From positions 1,672,602 to 1,736,601 of the forward strand of contig NZ_QCZE01000001.1 in NCBI RefSeq assembly GCF_003075035.1: a stretch of DNA of 64,000 bases, in the 5' to 3' direction. Under the pieces are notes generated by a model. The model was given only the letters and a program-made list of their open reading frames with translations, did not search any database and was not told the origin of the DNA. Positions 27,003-35,408 of this stretch are shown here, piece after piece; position 1 is the stretch's first letter; every line of letters starts with the position of its first letter. Origin of the DNA: Zobellella maritima (lineage in GTDB: Bacteria > Pseudomonadota > Gammaproteobacteria > Enterobacterales > Aeromonadaceae). Made by a program: the position numbers and the translations under genes.

Positions 27003-28193
27003 ATGCGTATGGTTAAATCACTTTCTTCTTTCATTGCCGCTGCCTTCGTCTCGTTTGCAGCTCACGCTCAAACTGTGCCTCCCCTGGCCCCGGAAATACA
27101 GGCGGTTCCCGAAGCACCGGCGATCGCGGCCAAGTCTTATGTACTGATGGATTACAGCAGCGGCCAGCTGCTGGTTGCCAATAACGCCGACGAGCGCCTG
27201 CCTCCTGCCAGCCTGACCAAAATGATGACCTCCTATATCCTGGGACAGGCCCTGAAAGACGGTAAAGTCAAGCGCGAAGACATGGTGACTATCAGCGAAG
27301 CCGCCTGGGCGCAAAACTTTCCCGGCTCGTCTGTGATGTTTCTCGAGGTCGGCAAGCAGGTCAGCATTGACGATCTGAATCGGGGTATCGTCATCCAGTC
27401 CGGTAACGATGCCACCGTCGCCGTTGCCGAGCATCTGGCCGGCAGCGTCAACTCGTTCGCCGATCTGATGAACTCCTGGGCAGCCAGATTGGGTATGCGC
27501 GACAGCCACTTCGTGACCCCCCATGGCCTGCACAGCGAAGAGATGTACACCACGGCCCGGGATATGGCACTGCTGGGGCAGGCATTGATCCGCGATGTAC
27601 CGGAAGAATATGCCGTCTATGCGGAAAAGTCCTTCACCTTCAATGGCATCACCCAGCATAACCGCAATTCCCTGTTGTGGGATAACTCCCTGAATGTCGA
27701 CGGCATCAAGACCGGACATGTGGAGGCGGTCGGCTACAACCTGGTATCCTCGGCAACCAAGGAAGATATGCGGCTGATCGCCGTGGTAATGGGAGCCGCC
27801 AATGAAAAGGTACGCGCTTCTGAAAGCAAGAAGCTGCTCACCTATGGTTTCCGTTTCTTCCAAACCCTGACCCCCTATCAGGCCGGGGCCGAGGTGGTCA
27901 GCCAGCGCATCTGGATGGGTGACAAGGACACTGTCAGCCTGGGGGTCGCCGAGCAAGTAGCGGTCACCATTCCCCGAGGCCAGGCACAGAACCTGAAGGC
28001 CGACTTTACCCTGGACAAGGCCCTCAGGGCGCCATTGGCCAGGGGCGAACAGGTGGGCACCCTGCACCTGACGCTGGCCGGCAAGGAAGTCCGTACCCTG
28101 CCGCTGGTGGCACTGGAAGACATAGAACAGGGGGGCATCTTCAGCCGCCTGATCGACTACATCAAATTACTAATCCAGGACCTGTTCAATTAA
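27003..28193 (+). CDS. dacA: D-alanyl-D-alanine carboxypeptidase (PBP5 type)
   Basis: DacA removes the terminal D-Ala from pentapeptides, setting the level of crosslinking donors. The 396-aa precursor has a signal peptide ending AHA (about residue 22), the active-site SLTK (Ser70, Lys73), SGN (QSGNDA) and KTG (KTGHVEA) motifs, a C-terminal PBP5-associated domain, and an amphipathic membrane-binding helix at the end (FSRLIDYIKLLIQDLF). The start at ATG 27003 leaves a correct signal peptide; a frame 17 codons longer lacks one. A strong terminator follows. Confidence 0.96.
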   Translation: MRMVKSLSSFIAAAFVSFAAHAQTVPPLAPEIQAVPEAPAIAAKSYVLMDYSSGQLLVANNADERLPPASLTKMMTSYILGQALKDGKVKREDMVTISEAAWAQNFPGSSVMFLEVGKQVSIDDLNRGIVIQSGNDATVAVAEHLAGSVNSFADLMNSWAARLGMRDSHFVTPHGLHSEEMYTTARDMALLGQALIRDVPEEYAVYAEKSFTFNGITQHNRNSLLWDNSLNVDGIKTGHVEAVGYNLVSSATKEDMRLIAVVMGAANEKVRASESKKLLTYGFRFFQTLTPYQAGAEVVSQRIWMGDKDTVSLGVAEQVAVTIPRGQAQNLKADFTLDKALRAPLARGEQVGTLHLTLAGKEVRTLPLVALEDIEQGGIFSRLIDYIKLLIQDLFN

Positions 28194-28198
28194 TCAGC

Positions 28199-28224
28199 AG
28201 ACGGGTGCGGCAGCACCCGTCTTT
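28199..28224 (+). terminator. Rho-independent terminator of dacA
   Basis: A 10-bp stem AGACGGGTGC / GCACCCGTCT with a GGCA loop followed by TT, five bases after the dacA stop. It separates the cell-wall genes from the lipoate genes. The 130-base gap to ybeD also holds an imperfect GATGACA/TGTCATC hairpin (28304-28327). Confidence 0.9.
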
Positions 28225-28356
28225 CCTAACGCCACAATAATCCCCTCTCCCTGCTCCTTACCGGTTTCAGATTAGCCGATTTTATGGTAAAAATGCCCTT
28301 ATCGATGACAACTCACCGAGTGTCATCCACCGAATACAGCTAAAGCAAAGGTTGCC

Positions 28357-28620
28357 ATGAATACCAAGTTTGATGAGTTGCTCGAGTTTCCCTGCCGCTT
28401 TCCCTTCAAGATCCTCGGCCTGGCCGATGCACGCCTGCCCGATCTGGTGGTAGAGGTGCTCCAGCAACATGCCCCCGGTGACTACAGTCCCCAGGTTCGC
28501 CCCAGCAGCAAAGGCACCTACCACTCGGTGACCGTCTATGTCAGGGTGGAAAGCAAGGAACAGGTCGAACGACTTTACCATGCCCTGGGGCAGTTGGATC
28601 TGGTTAAATATGTGCTCTAG
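28357..28620 (+). CDS. ybeD: YbeD family protein (DUF493)
   Basis: An 87-aa protein of the DUF493/YbeD family with an ACT-like alpha/beta fold; its function is not firmly established. The N-terminal MNTKFDELLEFPCRFPFKI and C-terminal segment VERLYHALGQLDLVKYVL are highly typical. It sits between dacA and lipB as in E. coli, suggesting a link to lipoate metabolism, but this is context only. Confidence 0.95.
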   Translation: MNTKFDELLEFPCRFPFKILGLADARLPDLVVEVLQQHAPGDYSPQVRPSSKGTYHSVTVYVRVESKEQVERLYHALGQLDLVKYVL

Positions 28621-28629
28621 GAATGCCCT

Positions 28630-29283
28630 ATGCATAATGACAAGCTGACGGTCAGGCATTGGGGGCAGGCCTCCTATGAGCATGTATGGCATACCATGCA
28701 GCTGTTTACCGACCAACGGGATCAGGATACCGAAGACGAATTCTGGCTGGTTGAGCATCTGCCGGTGTTTACCCAGGGACAGACCGGCAAGGCCGAACAT
28801 GTACTGGATCCGGGTGACATACCGCTGGTGCAAACCGACCGGGGCGGTCAGGTGACCTATCATGGCCCCGGTCAGCTGGTCCTCTATATGTTGCTGGATG
28901 TACGCCGCAAAAAACTGGGCGTCAGGCCACTGGTTACCGCCATGGAAGAATCGATAATCAGCCTGCTGGCCGATTATCAGATCCAAGCCCATGCCAGACC
29001 CGATGCGCCCGGTGTCTATGTCGACCAGAGCAAAATCGCCTCCCTTGGGCTGCGCGTGCGGCGCGGCTGCTCTTTCCATGGCCTGGCCTTGAACGTCAAC
29101 ATGGATTTAAGCCCCTTTCTACGAATTAATCCCTGCGGTTATGCCGGAATGGCAATGACCCAGTGTTGTGCCCTGGGTGGCCCACAGAGCCTAGAGGAAG
29201 CACAAACCAGGCTGGTACCCTTGCTGGCAGATCGGCTTGGCTACCAACATCTCTACTACACCACAGAGAAAATTAAATTATGA
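28630..29283 (+). CDS. lipB: Octanoyl-[acyl-carrier protein]-protein N-octanoyltransferase
   Basis: LipB moves the octanoyl chain from acyl-carrier protein to lipoyl domains, the first step of lipoate assembly. The 217-aa protein shows the [15 protein letters not shown] motif near 71-85, [23 protein letters not shown] with the catalytic lysine, and the catalytic cysteine in the INPCGYAGM segment near 173. It overlaps lipA by four bases (ATGA). Confidence 0.97.
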   Translation: MHNDKLTVRHWGQASYEHVWHTMQLFTDQRDQDTEDEFWLVEHLPVFTQGQTGKAEHVLDPGDIPLVQTDRGGQVTYHGPGQLVLYMLLDVRRKKLGVRPLVTAMEESIISLLADYQIQAHARPDAPGVYVDQSKIASLGLRVRRGCSFHGLALNVNMDLSPFLRINPCGYAGMAMTQCCALGGPQSLEEAQTRLVPLLADRLGYQHLYYTTEKIKL

Positions 29284-30245
29284 GCAAACCTGTACGCGTC
29301 GAGCCTGGCGTAAAATTGCGTGACGCCGATAAGATGGCCCTGATCCCGGTCAAGTTTATGCCGGATGCCGAGGAGGAAGTGTTACGCAAGCCGGAGTGGA
29401 TGAAGATTAAACTTCCTCCCAGCAACCAGCGCATACAGGGGCTCAAGAACATCATGCGCGAGAACAACCTGCACTCTGTCTGTGAAGAGGCTTCTTGCCC
29501 CAACCTGCCCGAGTGCTTCAACCACGGCACCGCCACCTTTATGATCCTGGGGGCCATCTGTACCCGTCGCTGCCCCTTCTGTGACGTGGCTCATGGCCGC
29601 CCGCTGGCCGTGGATCCGAACGAGCCGGCCAAGCTGGCCAAGACCATCAAGGAGCTGGGCCTGAAATATGTGGTGATCACCTCGGTCGACCGGGACGATC
29701 TGCGCGATGGTGGCGCCCAGCATTTTGCCGACTGTATCCGAGCCATTCGCGAGCAAAGCCCCACAACCAAGATCGAGATCCTGACCCCCGACTTCCGTGG
29801 CCGTATGGATACCGCCCTGGAGATCCTCAAGGACACGCCTCCGGATGTGTTCAACCACAATCTGGAAACCGCACCGCGCCTGTACCGCCTGGCCCGCCCC
29901 GGTGCCGACTACAAGTGGTCCCTGGAACTGCTGCGTCGTTTCAAGGAGATCCATCCCCAGGTAGCCACCAAGTCCGGTCTGATGATGGGCCTGGGTGAAA
30001 CCAACGAGGAAATCGTCGAGGTGCTCAAGGATCTGCGCGAGCACAACGTCACCATGCTCACCCTGGGCCAATACCTGCAGCCCAGCCGCCATCACCTGCC
30101 GGTGAAACGCTACGTGCCGCCCGCCGAATTTGACGAACTCAAGGCCGTGGCCGACAGCATCGGCTTCAGCCATGCCGCCTGCGGCCCCTTTGTGCGCTCG
30201 TCCTATCACGCGGATCTGCAGGCCCAGGGCGTGGAAGTCAAATAA
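29280..30245 (+). CDS. lipA: Lipoyl synthase
   Basis: LipA is the radical-SAM enzyme that inserts two sulfur atoms into protein-bound octanoate. The 321-aa protein has both iron-sulfur signatures: the auxiliary cluster cysteines in [12 protein letters not shown] (CxxxxCxxxxxC) near residue 70 and the radical-SAM CTRRCPFC near 97; the conserved C-terminal RSSYHAD motif supplies the serine ligand. It is translationally coupled to lipB. Confidence 0.98.
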   Translation: MSKPVRVEPGVKLRDADKMALIPVKFMPDAEEEVLRKPEWMKIKLPPSNQRIQGLKNIMRENNLHSVCEEASCPNLPECFNHGTATFMILGAICTRRCPFCDVAHGRPLAVDPNEPAKLAKTIKELGLKYVVITSVDRDDLRDGGAQHFADCIRAIREQSPTTKIEILTPDFRGRMDTALEILKDTPPDVFNHNLETAPRLYRLARPGADYKWSLELLRRFKEIHPQVATKSGLMMGLGETNEEIVEVLKDLREHNVTMLTLGQYLQPSRHHLPVKRYVPPAEFDELKAVADSIGFSHAACGPFVRSSYHADLQAQGVEVK

Positions 30246-30250
30246 GCAAA

Positions 30251-30274
30251 AAGGAGCCGAAAGGCTTCTTTTTT
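30251..30274 (+). terminator. Rho-independent terminator of lipA
   Basis: An AAGGAGCC / GGCTTCTT stem with a GAAA tetraloop, followed by TTTT. It starts six bases after the lipA stop. Confidence 0.92.
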
Positions 30275-30343
30275 CTGGGGGGCTGGCGTCCCCGGTGCGT
30301 TTATCCTACTTTTGAAGCTCACTCCTCAACAGGGATAGAGTAG

Positions 30344-31417
30344 ATGCAACGTCGGTTATGTGAACGCCTCGGGATCCTTCATCCCCTTATCCAGGCCCCG
30401 ATGGCGGGGGTTACCACGCCATCGCTGGTCGCCGCCGTCAGTGAAGCCGGAGCCCTCGGCTCGCTGGCTGCCGGCTATCTTGGCGGCGAGCAGATTTATC
30501 ATGCCTGCCGGGAGATCCAGGCCCGCACCTCACACCCTTTCTCCGTCAACCTGTTTGTACCGAATAAAATCACCGCCGAAGCGGAAGATATCGCCGCCGC
30601 CCATCGGGCGCTGCAACCCATAGCCCAACAGCTGGCTTTGGGCCCGCTCCCCTTGCCCGAGCAACCGGCGCCCGGGTTTGACGAGCAGTTCAGCGCCATA
30701 CTGGAAGCCAATGTTCCCGTAGTGTCGTTTACCTTCGGGATCCTCAGCCAGGCCGAAATCACCGCGCTCAAGGCCCGCGATACCTTTATTATCGGCACCG
30801 CCACCTCCAAGGATGAAGCCTGTCAGCTGGAGGCTGCAGGAGTTGATGCCATCGTCGTCCAGGGGGGCGAGGCGGGGGGTCACAGGGGTAGCTTCAGCGC
30901 CCGCCAGGCGGCGTCTCCCCAAAGCCTGCTCACCCTGTTGCCCGAAGTGTCGAGCCAGGTCAGCCTGCCGGTGATTGCCGCCGGCGGTATCATGAACGGT
31001 CGGGGCATGGCCGCCGCCATGGCCATGGGCGCGGCGGCGGTGCAACTGGGGACCGCTTTCCTGTTTACGCCCGAGGCGGCCATCAATACCGCCTACCGGC
31101 GGGCACTGCTGGCCGCCAGGGGGGAAGATACCCAACTGACCCGGGTGTTCTCCGGCAAATTGGCCCGCGGCATCAACAATGCCATGATGCGTCGGCTGGC
31201 CGAAGCGCCCGTCGCGCCCTATCCTCTGCAACACCTGCTCACCCAACCGCTCCGGCAGGCGGCAGCCAGGCAGGATAACGAGGAGTATTTATCCCTGTGG
31301 GCGGGCGAAGGAGTGGCGATGGGCAGGGAGCTCCCGGTCGCAGATCTCGTGGCCCTGCTAATAAAGGAGAGTCACAACATTGCGCCACTGGATGAACAGG
31401 ACCTGGTGGACGTGTAA
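30344..31417 (+). CDS. Nitronate monooxygenase
   Basis: An FMN-dependent enzyme that oxidises alkyl nitronates such as propionate-3-nitronate, detoxifying nitro compounds. The 357-aa TIM-barrel protein has QAPMAGVTTP near residue 17, the class I signature GGEAGGHRG around 174-182 with its catalytic histidine, and the FMN phosphate-binding IAAGGIMNGRG and GAAAVQLGTAFL motifs. It stands alone between lipA and aroG, both of which are pathway genes, so this is an accessory insertion. The substrate cannot be read from sequence. Confidence 0.9.
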   Translation: MQRRLCERLGILHPLIQAPMAGVTTPSLVAAVSEAGALGSLAAGYLGGEQIYHACREIQARTSHPFSVNLFVPNKITAEAEDIAAAHRALQPIAQQLALGPLPLPEQPAPGFDEQFSAILEANVPVVSFTFGILSQAEITALKARDTFIIGTATSKDEACQLEAAGVDAIVVQGGEAGGHRGSFSARQAASPQSLLTLLPEVSSQVSLPVIAAGGIMNGRGMAAAMAMGAAAVQLGTAFLFTPEAAINTAYRRALLAARGEDTQLTRVFSGKLARGINNAMMRRLAEAPVAPYPLQHLLTQPLRQAAARQDNEEYLSLWAGEGVAMGRELPVADLVALLIKESHNIAPLDEQDLVDV

Positions 31418-31426
31418 TACCAATTC
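31415..31426 (+). repeat. Dispersed 12-bp motif TAATACCAATTC, copy 2
   Basis: Exact copy of the motif at 3309-3320. Its first three bases are the stop codon of the nitronate monooxygenase gene. The following 190 bases up to the aroG terminator contain no recognised gene. Confidence 0.5.
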
Positions 31427-31615
31427 AAATAAAGGTCTGATCTTTCTCAAACCGGAACTCAGAGGCAACACAGCCGCCTCCCACGACACGCCATGAACTC
31501 CTCCTAAGCTGCCCGCAGACCGCGCCAACAGGCGACTCTAGTGCATCAAGGAGGACAAAGGTTGGCATAATCATCAAACAGATCAAGTATTTAATACGAT
31601 GGGGTATGAATCAGT

Positions 31616-31643
31616 AAAAACAAAGCCCGCTTATGCGGGCCTT
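31616..31643 (-). terminator. Rho-independent terminator of aroG
   Basis: Read on the minus strand, AAGGCCCGC / GCGGGCTTT with an ATAA loop is followed by GTTTTTAC. It begins about 20 bases after the aroG stop. Confidence 0.9.
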
Positions 31644-31663
31644 GTGATTTCCAAGAAGGCAGC

Positions 31664-32722
31664 TTACGCCCCCTGCCGCCGAGCCGTCACCGCCTTGGCC
31701 AGCGAGGCCAGCAGCCGTTCGGTATCGTCCCAGCCGATGCAGGCATCGGTAATGCTCTGCCCGAAAGTCAGCTCCTTGCCTTCTATAAGATCCTGGCGCC
31801 CTTCGATCAGATGACTTTCGACCATGACCCCGAAGATGCCCTGGTTGCCGCCGGCGATCTGCCCGCATACATCCTCGCACACCACCATTTGCCGCTGATA
31901 CTGTTTGCTGCTGTTGGCATGGCTGAAGTCGATCATCACCTTATTCGGCAGGCCGGACTTTTCCAGCCCGGCAAACACCGCCGCCACATGCTCGGCGCTG
32001 TAATTGGGTTCCTTGCCACCGCGCAGTATGATATGACAATCCGGGTTGCCGGCGGTGGACACTATCGCCGAGTGGCCGTATTTGGTAACCGACAGGAAGT
32101 GGTGAGGGGCACTGGCCGCGCCGATGGCATCGACCGCCACCTTGATGGTGCCGTCTGTACCATTCTTGAAACCCACCGGACAGGACAGGCCGGAGGCCAG
32201 TTCCCGATGCACCTGGGATTCTGTGGTGCGCGCACCTATGGCCCCCCAACTCATCAGGTCAGCCACGTATTGGGGGGTGATCATGTCAAGAAATTCACTG
32301 GCAGTCGGCAGCCCCAGATCGTTTAAATCAAGCAGCAATTTGCGGCCGATACGCAGGCCGTCATTGATCTGGAAGCTGTTGTCCATATAAGGATCGTTGA
32401 TCAGTCCCTTCCAGCCCACGGTAGTACGCGGTTTTTCGAAATAGACCCGCATCACGATTTCCAACCGGTCGGCATATTTGTCCCGTAACGGCTTGAGCTG
32501 TTTGCCGTACTCGATAGCGGCGACGGTATCATGAATGGAGCAGGGCCCGACAACCACCAGCAGCCGATCGTCTTCTCCGGCCAGGATGCGGTGAATGGCC
32601 TGACGGGATTCAAACACTGTGGTCGAGGCGGTGTCCGTTGCCGGGTATTTTTCCAAAACCGCTACCGGGGGTAACAGCTCCTTGATTTCATTGATACGAA
32701 TATCGTCTGTCTGGTAATGCAT
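31664..32722 (-). CDS. aroG: 3-deoxy-7-phosphoheptulonate synthase (DAHP synthase), AroG type
   Basis: This enzyme condenses phosphoenolpyruvate and erythrose-4-phosphate in the first step of the shikimate pathway. The 352-aa type I enzyme is closest to the phenylalanine-sensitive E. coli AroG (KELLPPVAxLEKxPAT at the N-terminus). It has GPCSIHD with the metal-binding cysteine near residue 61, the MRVYFEKPRTTVGWKGLINDP segment, WGAIGARTTESQVHRELASG, and HANSSKQ. The paralogues AroF and AroH differ at the N-terminus, where feedback specificity is set; the Phe-sensitive assignment is therefore likely but not proved. Confidence 0.93.
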   Translation of the reverse strand: MHYQTDDIRINEIKELLPPVAVLEKYPATDTASTTVFESRQAIHRILAGEDDRLLVVVGPCSIHDTVAAIEYGKQLKPLRDKYADRLEIVMRVYFEKPRTTVGWKGLINDPYMDNSFQINDGLRIGRKLLLDLNDLGLPTASEFLDMITPQYVADLMSWGAIGARTTESQVHRELASGLSCPVGFKNGTDGTIKVAVDAIGAASAPHHFLSVTKYGHSAIVSTAGNPDCHIILRGGKEPNYSAEHVAAVFAGLEKSGLPNKVMIDFSHANSSKQYQRQMVVCEDVCGQIAGGNQGIFGVMVESHLIEGRQDLIEGKELTFGQSITDACIGWDDTERLLASLAKAVTARRQGA

Positions 32723-32774
32723 ACTAAATCCTGACTGCTAATTGCGTGGGCGCGTACCCAAAAAAATTATTTTC

Positions 32775-32804
32775 AATCTATCCCGAGCGGGGCCCGGCTG
32801 TAAA
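32775..32804 (-). promoter_or_regulatory. Probable aroG promoter
   Basis: On the minus strand TTTACA (32804-32799) and TAGATT (32780-32775) are 18 bases apart, about 50 bases before the aroG start. Only a TyrR half-site (TGTAAA on the plus strand) is present; the second TTTACA arm at the right distance is missing, so TyrR control is not supported. Confidence 0.55.
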
Positions 32805-32874
32805 CGTTCAATCCCGCTTTATCGGCAGATAACCTGGATAAGCGGTCCCTATCGAAGTCATAGGAATATTCAAC

Positions 32875-32902
32875 TTGCCATCAAGATGATAACGATTATC
32901 AT
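32875..32902 (+). promoter_or_regulatory. Fur-like box overlapping a promoter of the DUF2061 gene
   Basis: TGATAACGATTATCA (32887-32901) matches the Fur 7-1-7 consensus TGATAATNATTATCA at all but one position. It covers the -10 region of a possible promoter, TTGCCA (32875-32880), 16-base spacer, TATCAT (32897-32902), so a bound repressor would block RNA polymerase. It lies 33 bases before the ATG of the small membrane protein gene. Confidence 0.65.
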
Positions 32903-32933
32903 TTACCCCTATAGACCCGAGGAGAACAGCACC

Positions 32934-33143
32934 ATGATCAAGACCCTGACCTTCGCCACAGTGCACTTTACCGTTGCCTTCAGCGTGGCCTACCTGCTAA
33001 GCGGTGACCTGCTGATCGGCGGCCTGATCGCCCTGATTGAGCCCATGATCAACACGGTGGCCTATTATTTTCATGAAAAAGTGTGGAGCAAATACGGCCG
33101 GCGTCGCCAGCTTGGGCTGGACAACAAGGTGCTGCCGGTGTGA
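32934..33143 (+). CDS. DUF2061 small membrane protein
   Basis: A 69-aa protein of the DUF2061 family, function unknown. Two hydrophobic segments fill residues 4-25 and 26-46, with the family-typical H-F-T-VAF-VAYLLSGD and GGLIALIEPMINTVAYYFHEKVW pattern, ending in a basic tail. I use ATG 32934, directly behind a GAGGAG box at 32919-32924; a longer frame from 32742 would read through the promoter region. The Fur-like box just upstream suggests expression during iron limitation. Confidence 0.85.
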   Translation: MIKTLTFATVHFTVAFSVAYLLSGDLLIGGLIALIEPMINTVAYYFHEKVWSKYGRRRQLGLDNKVLPV

Positions 33144-33179
33144 ACATGCCCACATCAAGCACCTTAACGAGAGTCCAGC

Positions 33180-33581
33180 ATGAGCTACACATTGACCACC
33201 GCCGATAAAAATGCCGCCCAGACAATGCGGGATGACGAACGCTTCAATCACTTTGTAGCCCGGGTCTGTGAGCACCAGGAGCTGTGGATCCTGACCGACG
33301 AGCACGGCTGCATGATGCTTACCTCCGACGACGACGAAGATTGCATCCCGGTCTGGCCTCATGCCGACTACGCCCAAGACTGGGCCAGGGACGACTGGAG
33401 CCATTGCACCCCGGAAGCCCTCAGCCTGCAAGTCTGGCTGGCCCGCTGGGTACCCGGCATGGAAGAGGACGAACTGCTGGTGGCGGTCTTCCCGACACTG
33501 GATGAAACCGGTGTGGTGGTCGAGCCCCGGGAGCTGGCAGAGGCTATCGCCCGCAAACAAAAGCAGGGACGCCATAACTGA
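33180..33581 (+). CDS. DUF2750 domain-containing protein
   Basis: A 133-aa acidic cytosolic protein of the DUF2750 family with no known function. The family pattern is visible: an N-terminal helix, [27 protein letters not shown] in the centre, [20 protein letters not shown], and a C-terminal [12 protein letters not shown]. It starts 36 bases after the DUF2061 gene and its stop overlaps the next gene by one base, so it forms an operon with the DUF188 gene. Confidence 0.85.
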   Translation: MSYTLTTADKNAAQTMRDDERFNHFVARVCEHQELWILTDEHGCMMLTSDDDEDCIPVWPHADYAQDWARDDWSHCTPEALSLQVWLARWVPGMEEDELLVAVFPTLDETGVVVEPRELAEAIARKQKQGRHN

Positions 33582-34021
33582 TGCAGATCTGGGTCGATGC
33601 CGACGCCTGCCCCAAGGTAATTCGGGACATTTTATTTCGGGCCGCCGAGCGTACCGGCACCGAGCTTGTCATGGTTGCCAACCACAGCCTACCGCTGCCA
33701 CCCTCCCCCCTGATCAGGCAACTGCAGGTCCCCAAGGGATTCGATATCGCCGATAACGAAATCGTGGCGCGCATTGTCGCCGGCGACATTCTGATCACCG
33801 CCGATATCCCCCTGGCTGCGGATGCCCTGGCCAAGGGAGCCCGGGTACTCAGCCCACGGGGAGAACGCTTCGATAACGGCACCATTCGCGCCAAGCTGAC
33901 CATGCGGGACTTTATGGATACCCTGCGCTCCAGCGGGGTACAGACCGGCGGACCCGCCAGCCTGAATCAGGCCGACCGCCAGGCCTTTGCCAACCAGCTG
34001 GATCAATTGTTGCGCCAATAG
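33581..34021 (+). CDS. YaiI/YqxD family protein (DUF188)
   Basis: A 146-aa protein of the UPF0178 (YaiI/YqxD) family, a PIN-like fold that may be a nuclease, but no activity has been proved to my knowledge. The motif [11 protein letters not shown] at the start, the [24 protein letters not shown] segment with its conserved acidic residues, and [12 protein letters not shown] are clear family marks. It overlaps the DUF2750 stop codon. Confidence 0.92.
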   Translation: MQIWVDADACPKVIRDILFRAAERTGTELVMVANHSLPLPPSPLIRQLQVPKGFDIADNEIVARIVAGDILITADIPLAADALAKGARVLSPRGERFDNGTIRAKLTMRDFMDTLRSSGVQTGGPASLNQADRQAFANQLDQLLRQ

Positions 34022-34108
34022 CTGCCAAATGATCCGCTAAATCCCGGGATTTACGCACCCGGCTTGGGCTACACTGCCGCTTTAGATCCGGCGAAAAAGG
34101 AGCCGTTC

Positions 34109-34681
34109 GTGCGTAACTTCCTGGTTGTTAAAAACTCGGTTAAACCCCTGTTGCTGTTATTGACGTCACTGCTGCTGAGTGCCTGCGCCGGGCTCAGCCA
34201 GTACAGCGTATCGGAAAGCGAAATAGAAAGATCTCTCTATACCCTGCTGGAACAGAAAGCGCCCCAGCTCAGCCAGGGGCTGGTTCAGACCCGGATAGAC
34301 AACCTCCGGCTGGCGATAGGACCGGACAACCGCCAGGTGGTGCGCCTCGATCTGCAGGGTGAAACCGCCATCAATGCCCTGGTGGCTCGCTTCCCGGCCA
34401 GGCTGGATCTGGTGATCGAAGGCCGGCCCGTCTATGACCGTCAGCAGAACGCTATCTACTTGCGGGATCTCAACCTGTTGCAGAGCAAGGTCAATGCTTT
34501 CGGCTACCAGGGGGACATGTCCGCCGCCTCGGTCGGCATGATGCAGCTGGTTCGGGCTGTGCTGGAAAACCAACCGGTGTATCGTCTGGACGACAGCCGT
34601 TACGGTTGGCTGACCAAGGCCCCCATCGCCATGGATATCATGCCCGGGCGTCTGGTTTTCAGCCCCCGCTTCAGCGATTAG
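34109..34681 (+). CDS. DUF1439 lipoprotein
   Basis: A 190-aa probable outer-membrane lipoprotein of the DUF1439 (YceB-like) family. A signal peptide with LLSAC puts the lipidated cysteine at about residue 26. The following domain has the SExEIERxLxxxLxQKxPQ helix and a C-terminal beta-rich part. I start at GTG 34109, six bases after an AGGAG box; a longer frame from ATG 34064 would move the signal peptide away from the N-terminus. Function is unknown; it lies alone before the palindrome at 34709. Confidence 0.82.
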   Translation: MRNFLVVKNSVKPLLLLLTSLLLSACAGLSQYSVSESEIERSLYTLLEQKAPQLSQGLVQTRIDNLRLAIGPDNRQVVRLDLQGETAINALVARFPARLDLVIEGRPVYDRQQNAIYLRDLNLLQSKVNAFGYQGDMSAASVGMMQLVRAVLENQPVYRLDDSRYGWLTKAPIAMDIMPGRLVFSPRFSD

Positions 34682-34708
34682 CCCCCCAGGTCCAATAACC
34701 TGCATCAC

Positions 34709-34750
34709 CAATGGCATATTGTTAGGCAATTAGCCTACAATATGCCATTG
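34709..34750. repeat. 42-bp palindrome between the DUF1439 and LysE-type genes
   Basis: Two arms of 18-19 bases (CAATGGCATATTGTTAGGC and its complement, differing by one bulged T) flank a five-base centre. There is no T run, so it is not an ordinary terminator. It ends about 38 bases before the likely start of the LysE-type gene and could be an operator or a stable mRNA hairpin. Confidence 0.8.
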
Positions 34751-34805
34751 TGTGTGGTCTCGGGTTAGTCAATAAGGCAGGTGTGCTATCAACACGTCAA
34801 TCCTA

Positions 34806-35408
34806 ATGGTATTTATCCCTACCTTTTTCTTTGTTTCTGTCACGCCTGGCATGTGCATGACACTGGCGTTGTCGCTGGGCATGACGGTCGGCGTACGCCG
34901 AGCCCTGTGGATGATGCTGGGCGAGCTGGCCGGTGTCGGCCTGGTTGCCTGCCTGGCGGTGATTGGGGTTGCGGCCCTGATGCTGCAATATCCCCAGCTG
35001 TTCCTGCTGCTGAAGTATGGCGGTGGTCTCTATCTGGCCTATTTGGGGGTCCAGCTTTGGCGTTCCAAGGGCAAGCTGGCCCTGAGCCCGGTTGATCTGG
35101 GTCCGCGCCATATTCCCGCCGGCACCTTGGTAAGCCAGGGCTTTGTCACGGCCATCGCCAATCCCAAGGGCTGGGCGTTTTTTATCGCCCTGCTGCCCCC
35201 CTTTATCGACAGCCAAGCACCGCTTGCCGGCCAGCTGATCAGCCTGGTGGCCATTATCCTCTCCCTGGAATTTATCTGCCTGCTGCTCTACGCCAGCGGC
35301 GGCCGAACCCTGAGCCGGGTATTGCTGCAAAAAGGCAAAGTGCAATTAATGAATCGAATCGCCGGCAGTCTGATGCTGGGTGTGGCATTATGGTTGGCGC
35401 TGGGCTGA
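34806..35408 (+). CDS. LysE/RhtB family amino-acid exporter
   Basis: A 200-aa six-segment membrane transporter of the LysE/RhtB superfamily, exporting amino acids or similar metabolites; substrate unknown. The SVTPGMCMTLALSLGMTVGVR motif in segment 1, YGGGLYLAYLGVQLWR, and the NPKGWAFFIALLPPF motif of the central segment are typical. ATG 34806 is the first ordinary start codon, but it leaves the first membrane segment about six residues short. The frame continues upstream to a stop at 34773; an ATC at 34788, six bases after AGG, would give exactly the family's N-terminal length. No ATG, GTG or TTG exists there. Confidence 0.85.
   Translation: MVFIPTFFFVSVTPGMCMTLALSLGMTVGVRRALWMMLGELAGVGLVACLAVIGVAALMLQYPQLFLLLKYGGGLYLAYLGVQLWRSKGKLALSPVDLGPRHIPAGTLVSQGFVTAIANPKGWAFFIALLPPFIDSQAPLAGQLISLVAIILSLEFICLLLYASGGRTLSRVLLQKGKVQLMNRIAGSLMLGVALWLALG

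Noticed and set aside
32799-32815. TyrR box before aroG
   Set aside because: Only one TGTAAA half-site is present; the second arm reads ATCCCG.
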